Positions 45,641 through 54,771 of a stretch of DNA of 64,000 nt are shown here, piece by piece. Every line of letters starts with the position of its first letter. Position 1 is the stretch's first letter. The DNA lies in the NCBI GenBank assembly GCA_029532625.1, contig JARFXM010000011.1:4601501-4665500 (forward strand), written 5' to 3'. This DNA is from Lomentospora prolificans. Lineage: Eukaryota; Ascomycota; Sordariomycetes; Microascales; Microascaceae. The position numbers and the translations under genes are program-made. Below the pieces are notes generated by a model. It was not told the origin of the DNA and made no database searches. It saw only the letters and a program-made list of their open reading frames with translations.

Positions 45641-46537
45641 ATGGTCAGACGATCCAAGGCGTCGAGGGGGCGACCGACCCCGGTCCCCTCGTCGTACCCT
45701 ACGCCCATTAGCTCGGCCTACCCTACTCCGCTGAGCTCGGCTTTCCCGTCCGCGTGCCCTTCGGAGGACGAATCCGACTTCGTTCCGATCTCCAAGCCGC
45801 GACAGAAGCCTGCCGTTCCCTTCCGGTTCCTCGATCTCCCCGCCGAGCTTCGGCTCCGCGTGTACGGCTACCACTTTGCCGACTGTGGAGACGTCATTGA
45901 CCTCGACCCGGATAACTACAAGCGCATCCATCGTAAGATGGCCATCTTCCGGACCTGCCACCAGGTCTACTACGAGGCCTCGGCCTTCTTCTACAGCAGC
46001 CACACTTTCCGCGTCTTCCCGACCCACCCCGGCCGGTTCTTTAAGACCAAGAAGCCATTGCTGGCGAGGCTTTCGCCCGCCCAGCGCGCATCCATCACGA
46101 CTCTTGAGCTCCGTCTAGGACCTGGCTGGAATAGGCCACCCCGTGGTTGGGTCGTTAACGAAGCCCTAGGTCTTCGCCACTGCATCCAGGTGCGAAAACT
46201 CAAAGTTTTCGTCGAATGCGATCCCAGCGACAACATCTTCAACGGGTTCCGTCGTGCCGACGGTTTCTACGAAGAATTTTCGCGTACCCTTTTGCAGGAT
46301 ATCCTCGAGGGCTTGCCGGCCCTCGAGGTGGTTGAGTTTGACGCATGGAAAAGCGTGAAAAAGTCTGGCGCCATGATGCGGGGGCTTCTCACCTCGTTGC
46401 CCCCACACCACGCCCTGACTTGGGGCCCCGAGAGGGGGTGGACTGACACCTTGGACGACGAGGATCTCGAGCCGGCTGATATTACCGAAATTATGAGGTT
46501 TGAACAGCTCTCACTTGTCCAGACCGTCGTGGCCTAG
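45641..46537 (+). CDS. F-box-like / 2EXR-type fungal protein of unknown function
   Basis: Single exon, 298 aa. The N-terminus carries a degenerate repeat of SSxYPTP units (PSSYPTPISSAYPTPLSSAFPS), probably disordered. From residue 60 the sequence FRFLDLPAELRLRVYGYHF matches the LPxEIRxxIY start of the fungal F-box-like (2EXR) group, followed by FRTCHQVYYEASAFFYSSHTF, the usual second block (TCRQ..YEA...FY). The remaining C-terminal half is globular-looking but I recognise nothing in it. Such proteins are numerous in Pezizomycotina and mostly uncharacterised; a role as substrate adaptor is only suggested by the motif. Confidence 0.8.
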   Translation: MVRRSKASRGRPTPVPSSYPTPISSAYPTPLSSAFPSACPSEDESDFVPISKPRQKPAVPFRFLDLPAELRLRVYGYHFADCGDVIDLDPDNYKRIHRKMAIFRTCHQVYYEASAFFYSSHTFRVFPTHPGRFFKTKKPLLARLSPAQRASITTLELRLGPGWNRPPRGWVVNEALGLRHCIQVRKLKVFVECDPSDNIFNGFRRADGFYEEFSRTLLQDILEGLPALEVVEFDAWKSVKKSGAMMRGLLTSLPPHHALTWGPERGWTDTLDDEDLEPADITEIMRFEQLSLVQTVVA

Positions 46538-47088
46538 TGAATACCAGGCGCATAACTGCTCTTTGCGTGTATTCTTCTGATTTTCTCTTTTCATGCCGTC
46601 TTGCTTCTGGGACTTGGGATTCGGGTATTTCATTCTTTTATTGGACGGCTTGCCATTTTACTTTAGTTTAAATCTTTTTTACTAGCTCGCTCATGACCAA
46701 CACCACTCAATCTTGTGTTTACCTGCGCGTAACCAGGTAGACAGCGAATCGATGCTTCATGCTTACTACCACATTCTGTTCATGATCCCGCTTTTCGCCT
46801 TTTGCCCTTTCGTACTGTGTCTGCTGGGATTTGCGCTCGTGTGACGTAATGTATCTTTACAATGACTAAGCAACAAGCTTCTTGGCTCCCTGTGCGTGTG
46901 TGGGAGGCACATCGGCAATTCCTCGGCTCTACATGAAAGGAGTGGAAAGGTAGGAGAAGCTAGGGCCGCTCGAAAAAAAGTTCGTCATGCGATTCGATTT
47001 TCTCAGCTCTGATCGAGCAACCATCTAATCCCTCCAGCCTCACCTCTTGAAAAACCTGGTGGTGGAATCCTCGACATCACATTACACC
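46538..47088. other. Intergenic, F-box-like to TIM50
   Basis: 551 bp with the 3' end of the F-box-like gene and the TIM50 promoter. No gene or notable repeat seen. Confidence 0.5.
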
Positions 47089-48685
47089 ATGCTTTCGAGA
47101 GTAGCGCTGCGGCTTGGCCGCGTGAGCCCTACCAGGGTATCGCCTATTCTCTCCGTTTACGCCGCGAGGCCGCGCACATTTACGTGGACCCGGACGCTGG
47201 CGAACAGCGTGCCTCCCAAGAACTCGAACAACACCCCCGAGTCCACTTCATCAGGACCTTCGAGCTCGGATCCTGCGAACTCTCCAGAACAGGCTGCCGA
47301 GAGCTCAAAGGCTGATCCCAATGCCGCCGATGCCCAGGCCGAAACTGAGGGCAAGCCCAACTTCCCCCTTCCCGACCTGACGCAGGGCATCCCATCCACC
47401 TTTGAATACGAAGCTGCCCAAGCTGCCGGTCGATCCTCTCTTACTGCTGCTCCTGGCGAGGGCGGCCGCCGTGAACTTCCTGAGTCTGCTTATATTTCTT
47501 CTTCCGATAGGAAACGACAGAGCTTCGCGAAATGGTCCTTCATCTCCTCTCTCGTCGGTCTGGTTGCTGGCGTGGGCTACCTGGGCCGTAACTGGGAAGA
47601 GCACGAGGAGGGCCGCTTCCCTGAGGCACCCAATGGATGGAGTCCGGCAGCGTGGTGGAAGCGTGCTAAGACGCGGTCTAACAGCGTACTTACCTACTTC
47701 AGCGAGCCCGCTTTCGAGACGTTGCTGCCCAAGGTCGACCCTATGCTCGAAAAGCCTTATACCCTGTGCATTAGCTTAGAGGACATGCTTGTGCACAGCG
47801 AGTGGTCTCGTGAGCACGGCTGGCGTGTGGCGAAGCGACCTGGTGTCGATTACTTCCTTCGATATCTCAGCCAGTACTATGAGCTTGTGCTCTTTACCAG
47901 TGTACCTTCGGCTGTGGCTCTTCCGGTTATCCAGAAGCTCGATCCCTTCCAGATGATCATGTTCCCCCTATTCCGTGAGGCTACCAAATATAAGGACGGA
48001 GAGTTCGTCAAGGTAAGGATTTATTGATACCTCCCCTTATAGTTCACCTGATATTAATGATTCCCAGGACCTTTCCTACCTCAACCGTGACCTTTCCAAG
48101 GTCATTATCCTCGATACCAATCCTGCCCACGTCAGCGCCCAGCCGGAGAACGCCATTATCCTCCCCAAGTGGACCGGCGATAAGCACAACGATGACCTCG
48201 TATCCCTGATTCCCTTCCTCGAGTATATCCACACTATGCAGTACGGCGATGTCCGCAAGGTGCTCAAGTCCTTCGAAGGCCAGCATATTCCCACAGAGTT
48301 TGCGCGCCGCGAGGCCATCGCGCGTGCCGAGTTCCAGAAACAGCTCAAGGCCCAAAAGTCCAACCGGTCCTCAGGTGTCGGCTTCTTCGGCAACATGCTC
48401 GGTCTCAAGCCTTCCAACATGAGTATGATGGTTTCTCCTGACGGTGAGCCGAACCCTAGCGAGGCCTACGCGCAGGGCAAGATGATCCAGGACATCGCGC
48501 GCGAGAGGGGCCAGCGCTACGTCGAGGCGCTCGAGAAGGATATACGCGAGAACGGCGAGAGGTATCTCAAAGAGCAGCAGGCGATGATGGAACAGCAGCA
48601 GCAGGAGATGATGAACAGCATGATGGGTTCCTTCTCAACCATGTTTGTCGACAAGAAGGGTGGCGAGGAGCCCAAGAAGGCTTAA
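47089..48685 (+). CDS. TIM50: Mitochondrial import inner membrane translocase subunit TIM50
   Basis: Presequence receptor of the TIM23 complex. Two exons, 47089-48012 and 48068-48685, with a 55-nt phase-0 intron (GTAAGG..CCCAG); the join reads DGEFVKDLSYLNRDLSKVII. The product is 513 aa. The N-terminus is Arg rich (MLSRVALRLGRVSPTRV), fitting a mitochondrial presequence, and is followed by a Ser/Glu/Pro spacer. One membrane segment lies near 149-168 (WSFISSLVGLVAGVGYLG), followed by the FCP1-homology domain (about 215-360). The phosphatase signature is degenerate (LCISLEDMLVHSEW), as in other fungal TIM50 proteins, which are not active phosphatases. The C-terminal tail is Gln/Met/Glu rich and probably coiled. 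The first in-frame ATG is at 47089. Confidence 0.96.
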
Positions 48686-48951
48686 ACGGCTGCACGAGAA
48701 GCTCATCTGGCATTATACCAGATTGGAGTTTCCCCACTCTTCTCACAACATCTATTTCCCATGTTTGTTCTTTATATACTCATGAGGGAGTTTCAAAAGA
48801 GGGGTGCAGGGATATCTGGAAGGGGAGGTTGATCACATCCGGCATAGAGAAACGTATATTTTGTACTAATACTGTAGCATTATAACCCTAGACTTGAAAA
48901 AAGTTGGCTCTTCTATGATGATCTATCTTTTGCTGTGTGAGGACATTGTCT

Positions 48952-49299
48952 TTAGTCCCATTCGTTGGCGCAGCGTTCGCAGAATGGATCGGTTGCGCAT
49001 TGGAACCATCTACACATTGTGTTAGCTGTGATTTGGGGCAGAGGCGACCTGTCTATGGAGAGGGTCTCTTGCTTGTCTCGGTTTTCGTTGCTGGCGCAGT
49101 CGCAGCCTTCTGGCCTCTTGGTAGGGCATTGAAATTCGGGTTCGCGTGTCTCGTTTGAGGGGCGATGAAGACCTGGATAGGTGATGAATGTCCGACTGTG
49201 GAGGGAAGCTGGTGTGAAGACCGGGCCTGCGCCTGCGAAGAGGGATAACGGGATGGTGGCTAATAAGGCAAGTAAAGAAGACATGGAGGAGAGCTGCAT
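48952..49299 (-). CDS. Candidate small secreted cysteine-rich protein
   Basis: I do not recognise a family. The uninterrupted frame of 115 aa starts at ATG 49299. The N-terminus MQLSSMSSLLALLATIPLSL is a good signal peptide with likely cleavage near AGAGP. The mature part has seven cysteines, five of them in CxC and CxxC-like spacing (EGCDCAS and FQCATDPFCERC). A CTAAC branch-like word and TGTAG acceptor lie inside the frame near 49007-49025, but no good donor is present and the intron would be under 40 nt, so the single-exon model is kept. It lies just beyond the 3' end of TED1 on the same strand. Expression evidence is needed to be sure it is a gene. Confidence 0.45.
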   Translation of the reverse strand: MQLSSMSSLLALLATIPLSLFAGAGPVFTPASLHSRTFITYPGLHRPSNETREPEFQCPTKRPEGCDCASNENRDKQETLSIDRSPLPQITANTMCRWFQCATDPFCERCANEWD

Positions 49300-49693
49300 G
49301 TTGGCAGAGCAGACACATTTGGGGGGAAATGGTGACTAGGGTAGTGAGGTTTCTAGATGGAAGACGATATGGCCATGGGGACGTATATGAATGGCGGTTC
49401 AATAATCGCGTAGCGAGAGGTCGAAAAGCAAAAGCAAGGTCTAGGACAATCCGGCTTCGATACGATACTGGTGTGACGTCGTATCTCGGGTCGAGCAAAC
49501 ACTACGCGATCTATCGCGACATTGTACGACGCAGTGGACACCGATCAAGCGCCTGGTCAACCGTGCCAGCGAGCGAGAGAGCAAAAGACTGTGGGAGCAA
49601 ACGTAAACAGAAGAAGGTAAAAAGAAAATAAAAAAAGAAAGAAAGAAAATAAATTATTTGTATACGTATGGTGTAATCTACAGATTGCATCAT
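49300..49693. other. Intergenic, TED1 3' flank
   Basis: 394 bp between the TED1 stop and the start of the candidate secreted protein. It contains an AAAGAAAATAAA-type A-rich stretch at about 49617-49655. No gene seen. Confidence 0.5.
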
Positions 49694-51418
49694 CTACAGC
49701 TTCTTCCCCGTCCGACCGGCAGACTGGCCGCTCGCCTCTCTCCTTTCTACCGTCCTCTTCTCCTCCAAACTCAAGCCGGTCACGGCGAGCGCCAATCGCA
49801 GCACAAGTCCCACCACGACTACCAGGTCCAGAATATGCACGAGCCACCACGCAAGCGGCGTGCCAAGCCTGCACTCGGCATACTCGTACTTCCACGACCA
49901 GTCGTCTTCATCGAACCACATGCTCAGGAGACCCGCGTTGCCGTGGAAGTTGCCCATCATGCTCCGCACAGTAATCTCGCGCACGCCGGGATGTTTCGCT
50001 TTGCCGGGGACGCCCCGGGTGTCGGCCTCGGGGAAACGCAGGACCTCCCAGGAGCGGTCGGCGGCGACGGTGCCGTTGGTCTGGTTGACGAAGTGGTAAG
50101 TGTCGCAGCCGGCGTGATCGTGGCCGTTGACGACGAGGCCGCGCCGGCCCATGCCGCCGCCGGCCGCGTATTCGCTGGCGCTGAGGCCGAGGATGCCCTC
50201 GAGGAGACCCTTGCTCGCGACGTCGGAGAGGAGGTTCTGCTCCTTGACGCCGCCGCCATCGGCTTCGGTGTGGAAGTCGAAGAAGGGGGAGTCGACGCAG
50301 ACGCCGTCGGGCTTGTACATGGGGATGTGGGTAAGGATAAGGGTGAAGTGACCCTGGAACTCGACGGCCGAGGCCGTGTTGATGACGTCGTTGATGAATT
50401 TGTAGGTTGCGTCTTGGAGGGTGCCGCTGATGGCGGGGGTGTCGAGGTTCATGTCGTTGAGCACGACGATACGGAGCTCGGGCACGAGGCGGTCCGAGTT
50501 GATGTTGGCCTCTTCGTCGAAGAGGGAGGCGTTGAGAACGGGGTCGGTGACGGGGAGCTCGAAGCGGAGCTCGTAGTTGGCCTTACCGAAGACGCGCTCG
50601 AAGCGCGCGAGCCGCTCCTCGGTGAGGTCGCCGGCGTAGCCAATGTCGTGGTTCCCGGCGACGTTGATCAGCCTGCGGCGCCAGGCGGCCGGGTTCTCGA
50701 GCTCCCAGGTACTGTTGTCGCCGCTCTCGGGCTGGTAGTCGCCCAGGTAGCCCGAGATGTCGTACTCGTCGGCGGGATACTGTGCCAGCTCGTCGGAGAC
50801 CCTTTCGGCGCCCGCGAAAACGCGGTGCCAGAACCTTTTCCCCCTCCGCTCGAACTCCTTGTCGTCGATCCACTGGCTTCCCAAAAGATCGCCCAGCACG
50901 GTGGCGTGCGTGGGGATGGTCCACCAGTCCAAAGTCCTGTAAATGTGCGCGAGGTAAAAGTCGTTTCCAAAATGGTCGATGCGCTTCCGCAGCGACTCGA
51001 ACTCGTTGGGGATATCCTCAAAGTAGATGTCGACGAGCGAGTGCACGATGGCGCGCACGCGCTGGCGGAGCGAGTAGTGCTTCGTCTTGCCGGTGACCTG
51101 GCGCACCAGCTTCTTGAAGTGCGGCATCACGCCCAGGTAGACGTTGGGGATCGAGGTGTCGCCCTCGAGCTGGGGGTCGCCGAGGGTCAGGAGGCGGAAG
51201 GGCGCACGGCGCTGGGCGTAGTTGGCCTCGAGCTGGGGGACATGGCGGCTGGCGGTGTCGAGGAAGGCGGAGCGGGCGTCGTGGGGGGTCGGGAGGGGGA
51301 ACGCGCAGCCTTGGAAGATTGGGTAGAGGTAGAGCCAGAGGGTGGTGGCTAGGGCGACGGGGAGGAGGACGGGGAAGAGCAGGCGGAGGCCATGGCGGAG
51401 GAGGGCCGCGATCAACAT
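49694..51418 (-). CDS. TED1: ER metallophosphoesterase, TED1 / CDC1 / PGAP5 family
   Basis: Membrane metallophosphoesterase that in relatives trims an ethanolamine phosphate from GPI anchors so that GPI proteins leave the ER. Single exon, 574 aa. An N-terminal membrane segment (LLFPVLLPVALATTLWLYLY) and a C-terminal one (WWLVHILDLVVVVGLVLRLA) flank a lumenal catalytic domain. All metal-binding blocks are visible in order: LTLGDPQLEG, TVLGDLLGSQW, NVAGNHDIGY, ILTHIPMY and VVNGHDHAGCD. N-glycosylation sequons such as NSTW and NQTNGT fit a lumenal domain. The ATG at 51418 has an ATCAACATC context on the plus strand and precedes the hydrophobic start. The symbol is given by family and not by proven orthology. 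Confidence 0.88.
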   Translation of the reverse strand: MLIAALLRHGLRLLFPVLLPVALATTLWLYLYPIFQGCAFPLPTPHDARSAFLDTASRHVPQLEANYAQRRAPFRLLTLGDPQLEGDTSIPNVYLGVMPHFKKLVRQVTGKTKHYSLRQRVRAIVHSLVDIYFEDIPNEFESLRKRIDHFGNDFYLAHIYRTLDWWTIPTHATVLGDLLGSQWIDDKEFERRGKRFWHRVFAGAERVSDELAQYPADEYDISGYLGDYQPESGDNSTWELENPAAWRRRLINVAGNHDIGYAGDLTEERLARFERVFGKANYELRFELPVTDPVLNASLFDEEANINSDRLVPELRIVVLNDMNLDTPAISGTLQDATYKFINDVINTASAVEFQGHFTLILTHIPMYKPDGVCVDSPFFDFHTEADGGGVKEQNLLSDVASKGLLEGILGLSASEYAAGGGMGRRGLVVNGHDHAGCDTYHFVNQTNGTVAADRSWEVLRFPEADTRGVPGKAKHPGVREITVRSMMGNFHGNAGLLSMWFDEDDWSWKYEYAECRLGTPLAWWLVHILDLVVVVGLVLRLALAVTGLSLEEKRTVERREASGQSAGRTGKKL

Positions 51419-52132
51419 CTATAATAGCGGCATGCGGTCTGGTTTGGAGAAAAGGGGGGGGGGAGGGTGGGTATCACACAAGAAGTCGGTCACGAAGAGA
51501 CCCTTGAAAAAGTAATGACAAAGAAAAAAAGAAAAAGGAACGAAGAAGAGATATTAATGAGACCGAGGCGAGGCGAGCTGGTGATGCAAAGGGGATGTTG
51601 AAGAGGGTCCAGATCAGGGGGGGGGGGGAAAAGCAGGGAAAATAGTTGTTCGGCTGGTGGAATAGAAAAAAAAAATCATCAGGGTTGCTGGCAAATGACC
51701 CTTGCACATGGATCAATTCTCAGGGTCTCGGGTCGTCTTACCAGGCTTGCCTTGAGGGTCTCAGGGGCTGGCTGCCGCTGGCCGTTATTGTCTGTCCAGC
51801 GGCTTGCTACAGTGACAGGTAAGACAGCGCCCTGGAATGCTAGGAAATTACAGTGGGCCAGCCCCTGATCCTGAGAGACTGGAGCACACCGCCAGCAGCC
51901 AGTAACTGCTGGAGGCTAATGAGGGGCACTCCTGCCAGGCTGTCTGTGATGAAGCCACCAGGTCTCCAGCATGTTTTGGTGCTGAGCAAGATTCGAGTGA
52001 CGCTGGCCTTGTCTTTAGATCAATCTCACTATTCACCGATGAGGACGAACGACGAGAAAGACAAGAAAGTTTCATTTATTCCCTAATTTTTTTAGTAACT
52101 TGGTCATTAATACATATCCTCATATCCCCAGC
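51419..52132. other. TED1 promoter region with G-runs
   Basis: 714 bp upstream of TED1 (minus) and downstream of the small gene ending at 52133. G-rich tracts occur at 51454-51471 (G10-A-GGG-T-GGG, a possible quadruplex) and 51617-51628 (G12). Small CTGGCTG/CCAGC words recur around 51765-51970. No gene supported. Confidence 0.5.
51454..51471 (+). other. Potential G-quadruplex next to TED1 start
   Basis: A G10 run followed by GGG and GGG with one-base loops. The G10 run can supply two of the four tetrad strands. It begins 36 bp upstream of the TED1 ATG, on the strand opposite its coding strand. Confidence 0.5.
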
Positions 52133-52552
52133 CTACGATTCATACCCATTTGCGCCTTCGATGTCTTGATCCTCATAATCGTCCAAGCTTGGCCAATCCA
52201 CCAAAAACTCTACCTCGTCCGGTTCCGTCCCCTTCTCGTAGATTGCGAACGCGAGTGTGCTGTTGTCGCTGATCCCCTTCTTATTGGGCGTATCCTTGCT
52301 CGACACCTCGAGGCGCTTCCATCCCTCGGTGGGGTCGACGGGGTTTTTAAGTCGCGCGTAATAAATCGTCGCGTCGCCGGAAGGTATGGGCGTGGGGCCT
52401 TGCGAAGTCGTGAGGAAGCCGTCGGGGTAGCGCTCGCGGAGGACTTCCAGAAGCTGGGCGTCGAGGTTGGAGAAGGGTTTTAGCGAGTCGACGAAGAGGA
52501 ATATCGTGTGCACCCCGTGCTTGAAGCGTAGGGAAAGGTTAGCCCCGTCCAT
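52133..52552 (-). CDS. Small conserved-looking protein of unknown function
   Basis: Open frame of 139 aa from ATG 52552. The sequence is well structured: LSLRFKHGVHTIFLFVDSLK followed by LEVLRERYPDG, then WKRLEVSSKDT, STLAFAIYEKG and an acidic C-terminus (WPSLDDYEDQDIEG). The order of strands, helix and 'xLAFAIY' strand resembles a ubiquitin-like beta-grasp fold; this is an impression, not a domain hit. The ATG follows a TTTACAG, so an upstream coding exon joined at that acceptor is possible; none was found with confidence. It is divergent from the Tim17-like gene. Confidence 0.7.
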   Translation of the reverse strand: MDGANLSLRFKHGVHTIFLFVDSLKPFSNLDAQLLEVLRERYPDGFLTTSQGPTPIPSGDATIYYARLKNPVDPTEGWKRLEVSSKDTPNKKGISDNSTLAFAIYEKGTEPDEVEFLVDWPSLDDYEDQDIEGANGYES

Positions 52553-52947
52553 CTGTAAATGCGGGATGTTAATGCAAGCAGGCTTATATATATATAGAAA
52601 AAAAACGGAGAACGACTGGGGAGCGAGACAGATCAAACCTCGAATGTCGAATGTGCAGTCTGCGATGAAGAATCCAGCTTCGCGCTCGCCAAAACTAGAG
52701 GTTCGCCGGGCCAGCGACGGAAAGATTGACGAGGAGCTGGCGGGGGAGGGGTCCACTGGAAATTGCGAAATCAGGTGACTTCGCGTGGGAATGCGCCAGC
52801 CCATGCCATGCTATCATGAGGAAATCGCCAAACTTCCAGGAGCTTCAGCTGCACGCTGCAATAAAAAGAAAAAAAAGGCTCCAGCCACCATTTACGACCA
52901 GCAGCACAGCGGAGCAGCACAGCTCGGCTCTGTTTAGAAAAAGAAAA
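52553..52947. promoter_or_regulatory. Divergent promoter region
   Basis: 395 bp between the small protein gene (minus) and the Tim17-like gene (plus). A short TATATATATA at about 52586-52597 is the only notable feature. It may also contain a 5' exon of the minus-strand gene. Confidence 0.4.
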
Positions 52948-53649
52948 ATGGCTGCCATAACGCCGCCATCTCCGTCAGACGACTTCACGCCCCAAGAAAT
53001 ACCAAGATGGAGTCCCCTCGACTTCCCTAGACTCGACATGAGCACACCCTCGAGACTCGGCATCGCGGCCCTGGGCTCGTTTGGGTTGGGCATGGCCCTC
53101 GGCACTGCCCACGGCGGCAAAGTTGCACAGTTGCGGTTCCGCGCCGAGCATGCACACAAGATGCCCACGACGACAACGGACTGGTACTTTTATCACCGGA
53201 GCAAAAACTACCACGCGGCCTACGGTGGTCTAAAGGAAGGGTTCAAGATGGGAAGCAAGCTCAGCTTTTGGGCCTTTGCCATGATCTGGCTCGAGCACAC
53301 CGTGGACAGGTACCGTGGAAAGTCTGATCTGCTAAGCACCGTTATCGCTGGCCTGACGGTTTCCGGCGGCTTCAGCTTGTGGAGTATGTTTTGGGGGGTG
53401 CCCAGCGTTTCATCGTCGGCTTCACGAGAGGCCCGCCTGAGTTCGAGTTACTAATTTTTTTCCCGATTAGACCGATTCCCGCTAACAATGGCGGCACGGA
53501 CAACGAAGCAAGCGCTCGCTTTCGGCTTTATATTCGGTGGGCTCCAGGATGTGCTAGGGCTGTTGCGGGGGCAGCATATTGGGTATGTGGACTTTGTGAA
53601 GCGGCGGTTGGGGGGATCGGGCACGAACAATCCTTCGGGGAAGACGTGA
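52948..53649 (+). CDS. Tim17/Tim22/Tim23-like small membrane protein
   Basis: Two exons, 52948-53383 and 53471-53649, 204 aa. The 87-nt intron has a GTATGT donor, a TTACTAAT branch and a GATTAG acceptor; the join reads FSLWNRFPLTMAARTTKQAL. Membrane-prone segments include GIAALGSFGLGMALGTAHGG (GxxxG-rich). The stretch around residues 126-146, with DRYRGKSDLLSTVIAGLTVS, matches most of the PRAT motif of the Tim17/22/23 family (R-x3-D then small-G). The total length and weak match suggest a divergent member such as a TIMMDC1- or PMP24-like protein; the location (mitochondrion or peroxisome) is not determined. The stop codon sits at the junction of a 15-bp tandem duplication. Confidence 0.7.
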
Positions 53650-53664
53650 TTCGGGGAAGACGTG
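53634..53664. repeat. 15-bp direct duplication across the stop codon
   Basis: TTCGGGGAAGACGTG occurs at 53634-53648 and again at 53650-53664 with one base between. The TGA stop (53647-53649) of the Tim17-like gene falls at the junction. Confidence 0.85.
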
Positions 53665-54332
53665 CTACGAGGGCCGTGGAGGAATCCACAGCCAGCAGCA
53701 CTAAAAGCAATCCAGGGGGTAGGGTCACATGGGCCTAAGTATTCTCAGAACTTTTTTCCCCTTGAAAGGCTAAACCGTGTGCTTGGGGAGGGTGGATGTG
53801 AGTGGGTGAGGGAAACCCACGATGTGCGTCGGTCAAGCAATCCCGGCGCAGAAGGTGCAAACCTGCATTGCCGCAACTAGCCCACGATTCTCGTGGATTC
53901 TTGCACAGCCGGGCACACCATCCGATCCGATGACGGACGGAACATTGCCTGCGGTTGCCCCCGACCTGGTCATGGGGATCATGGCCGATTTTTCTCTTTG
54001 AGCTAACCTCAACTGTACATTGTTCTTTGAACTAACGATATGGAAATGTAAAATAAATCAATTTCACTTTTTGATTCGTCAATCCACACGCCGTTGCCGG
54101 CTTCTCCGCCCTGTACGCGTCTTTGTTTGGGACTGTTCCTGACGGTTGTCATTTCCTCGAGGTGTTGGCGGCGGCTAGACTCGGCCTTTTGCCCACGTGA
54201 TGGTCCGATAAGCCCAGCAACCGCAACCCGCCGCGCCAGCGAAATCGAGCGAAATCGAGCGAAAGAGAGACGAATGACGGTTTCTGACGCACCCAAGCTT
54301 CAACCTTATCATCACCCACCCTCATATCGGTA

Positions 54333-54411
54333 TTAGCCACCGGGTCACTCGAGGGTACTTGCACACGCGCATAGTGACCTTTGATGACCGTGGAGATAAC
54401 GTATGAGATTG
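54333..54411 (+). repeat. Dyad-containing direct repeat, copy 1
   Basis: 79-bp unit beginning TTAGCCACC. It holds GGTCACT at 54343-54349 and its exact reverse complement AGTGACC at 54373-54379. It matches copy 2 at about 67 of 79 positions. Confidence 0.8.
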
Positions 54412-54427
54412 CTAGCACATCCGCGCC

Positions 54428-54506
54428 TTAGCCACCCGGTCACTGGAGAGTCCTTGCACACCCGCATGGTGACCTCTGATGACCGCGGAGATAACGCATA
54501 GGATGG
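54428..54506 (+). repeat. Dyad-containing direct repeat, copy 2
   Basis: The second copy lies 95 bp downstream of the first. The inverted arms GGTCAC and GTGACC are retained (54438-54444 and 54468-54474, with a T/G difference at the edge). It lies about 265-345 bp upstream of the proline dehydrogenase ATG. Confidence 0.8.
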
Positions 54507-54771
54507 CCCATCAGCGCCGGAAACGGCGACCCTATTGTGGTAGGTCTCGGATAATTATTGTTTGCCGCGCCGTGGCCTCCACGGTTCCCTATCGTGGGCC
54601 CCATCCCACCACTATGTATTAGTAGGAACCTCCCCCCTTTCTATCTCCCTTGTGCCCTCTCTTATGCCCTCCCTAATCTCCTGACCATCCTCTCTGTGAT
54701 TCTCTTGCTCGTTTATCCTAGAAGCCCATTCCGTGCTCAAGTTGAACCAATCCATCTACTCTGACAATCCA

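Larger units (their letters stand above)
53650..54771. promoter_or_regulatory. Upstream region of proline dehydrogenase
   Basis: 1.1 kb without a supported gene. It contains a CACGTG box at 54194-54199, a doubled GCGAAATCGA word near 54238-54259, and the 79-bp repeat pair at 54333 and 54428. The last 250 bp are C/T rich on the coding strand, as expected of a leader. Confidence 0.5.

Noticed and set aside
49658..51352. 564-codon plus-strand frame across TED1
   Set aside because: It is antisense to a gene with all metallophosphoesterase motifs; its V/E/A-rich composition is typical of a shadow frame.
52034..52066. Hammerhead-ribozyme-like core (CGATGA...GAAA)
   Set aside because: The conserved CTGATGA is altered, stem II does not pair and no cleavage-site stem was found.
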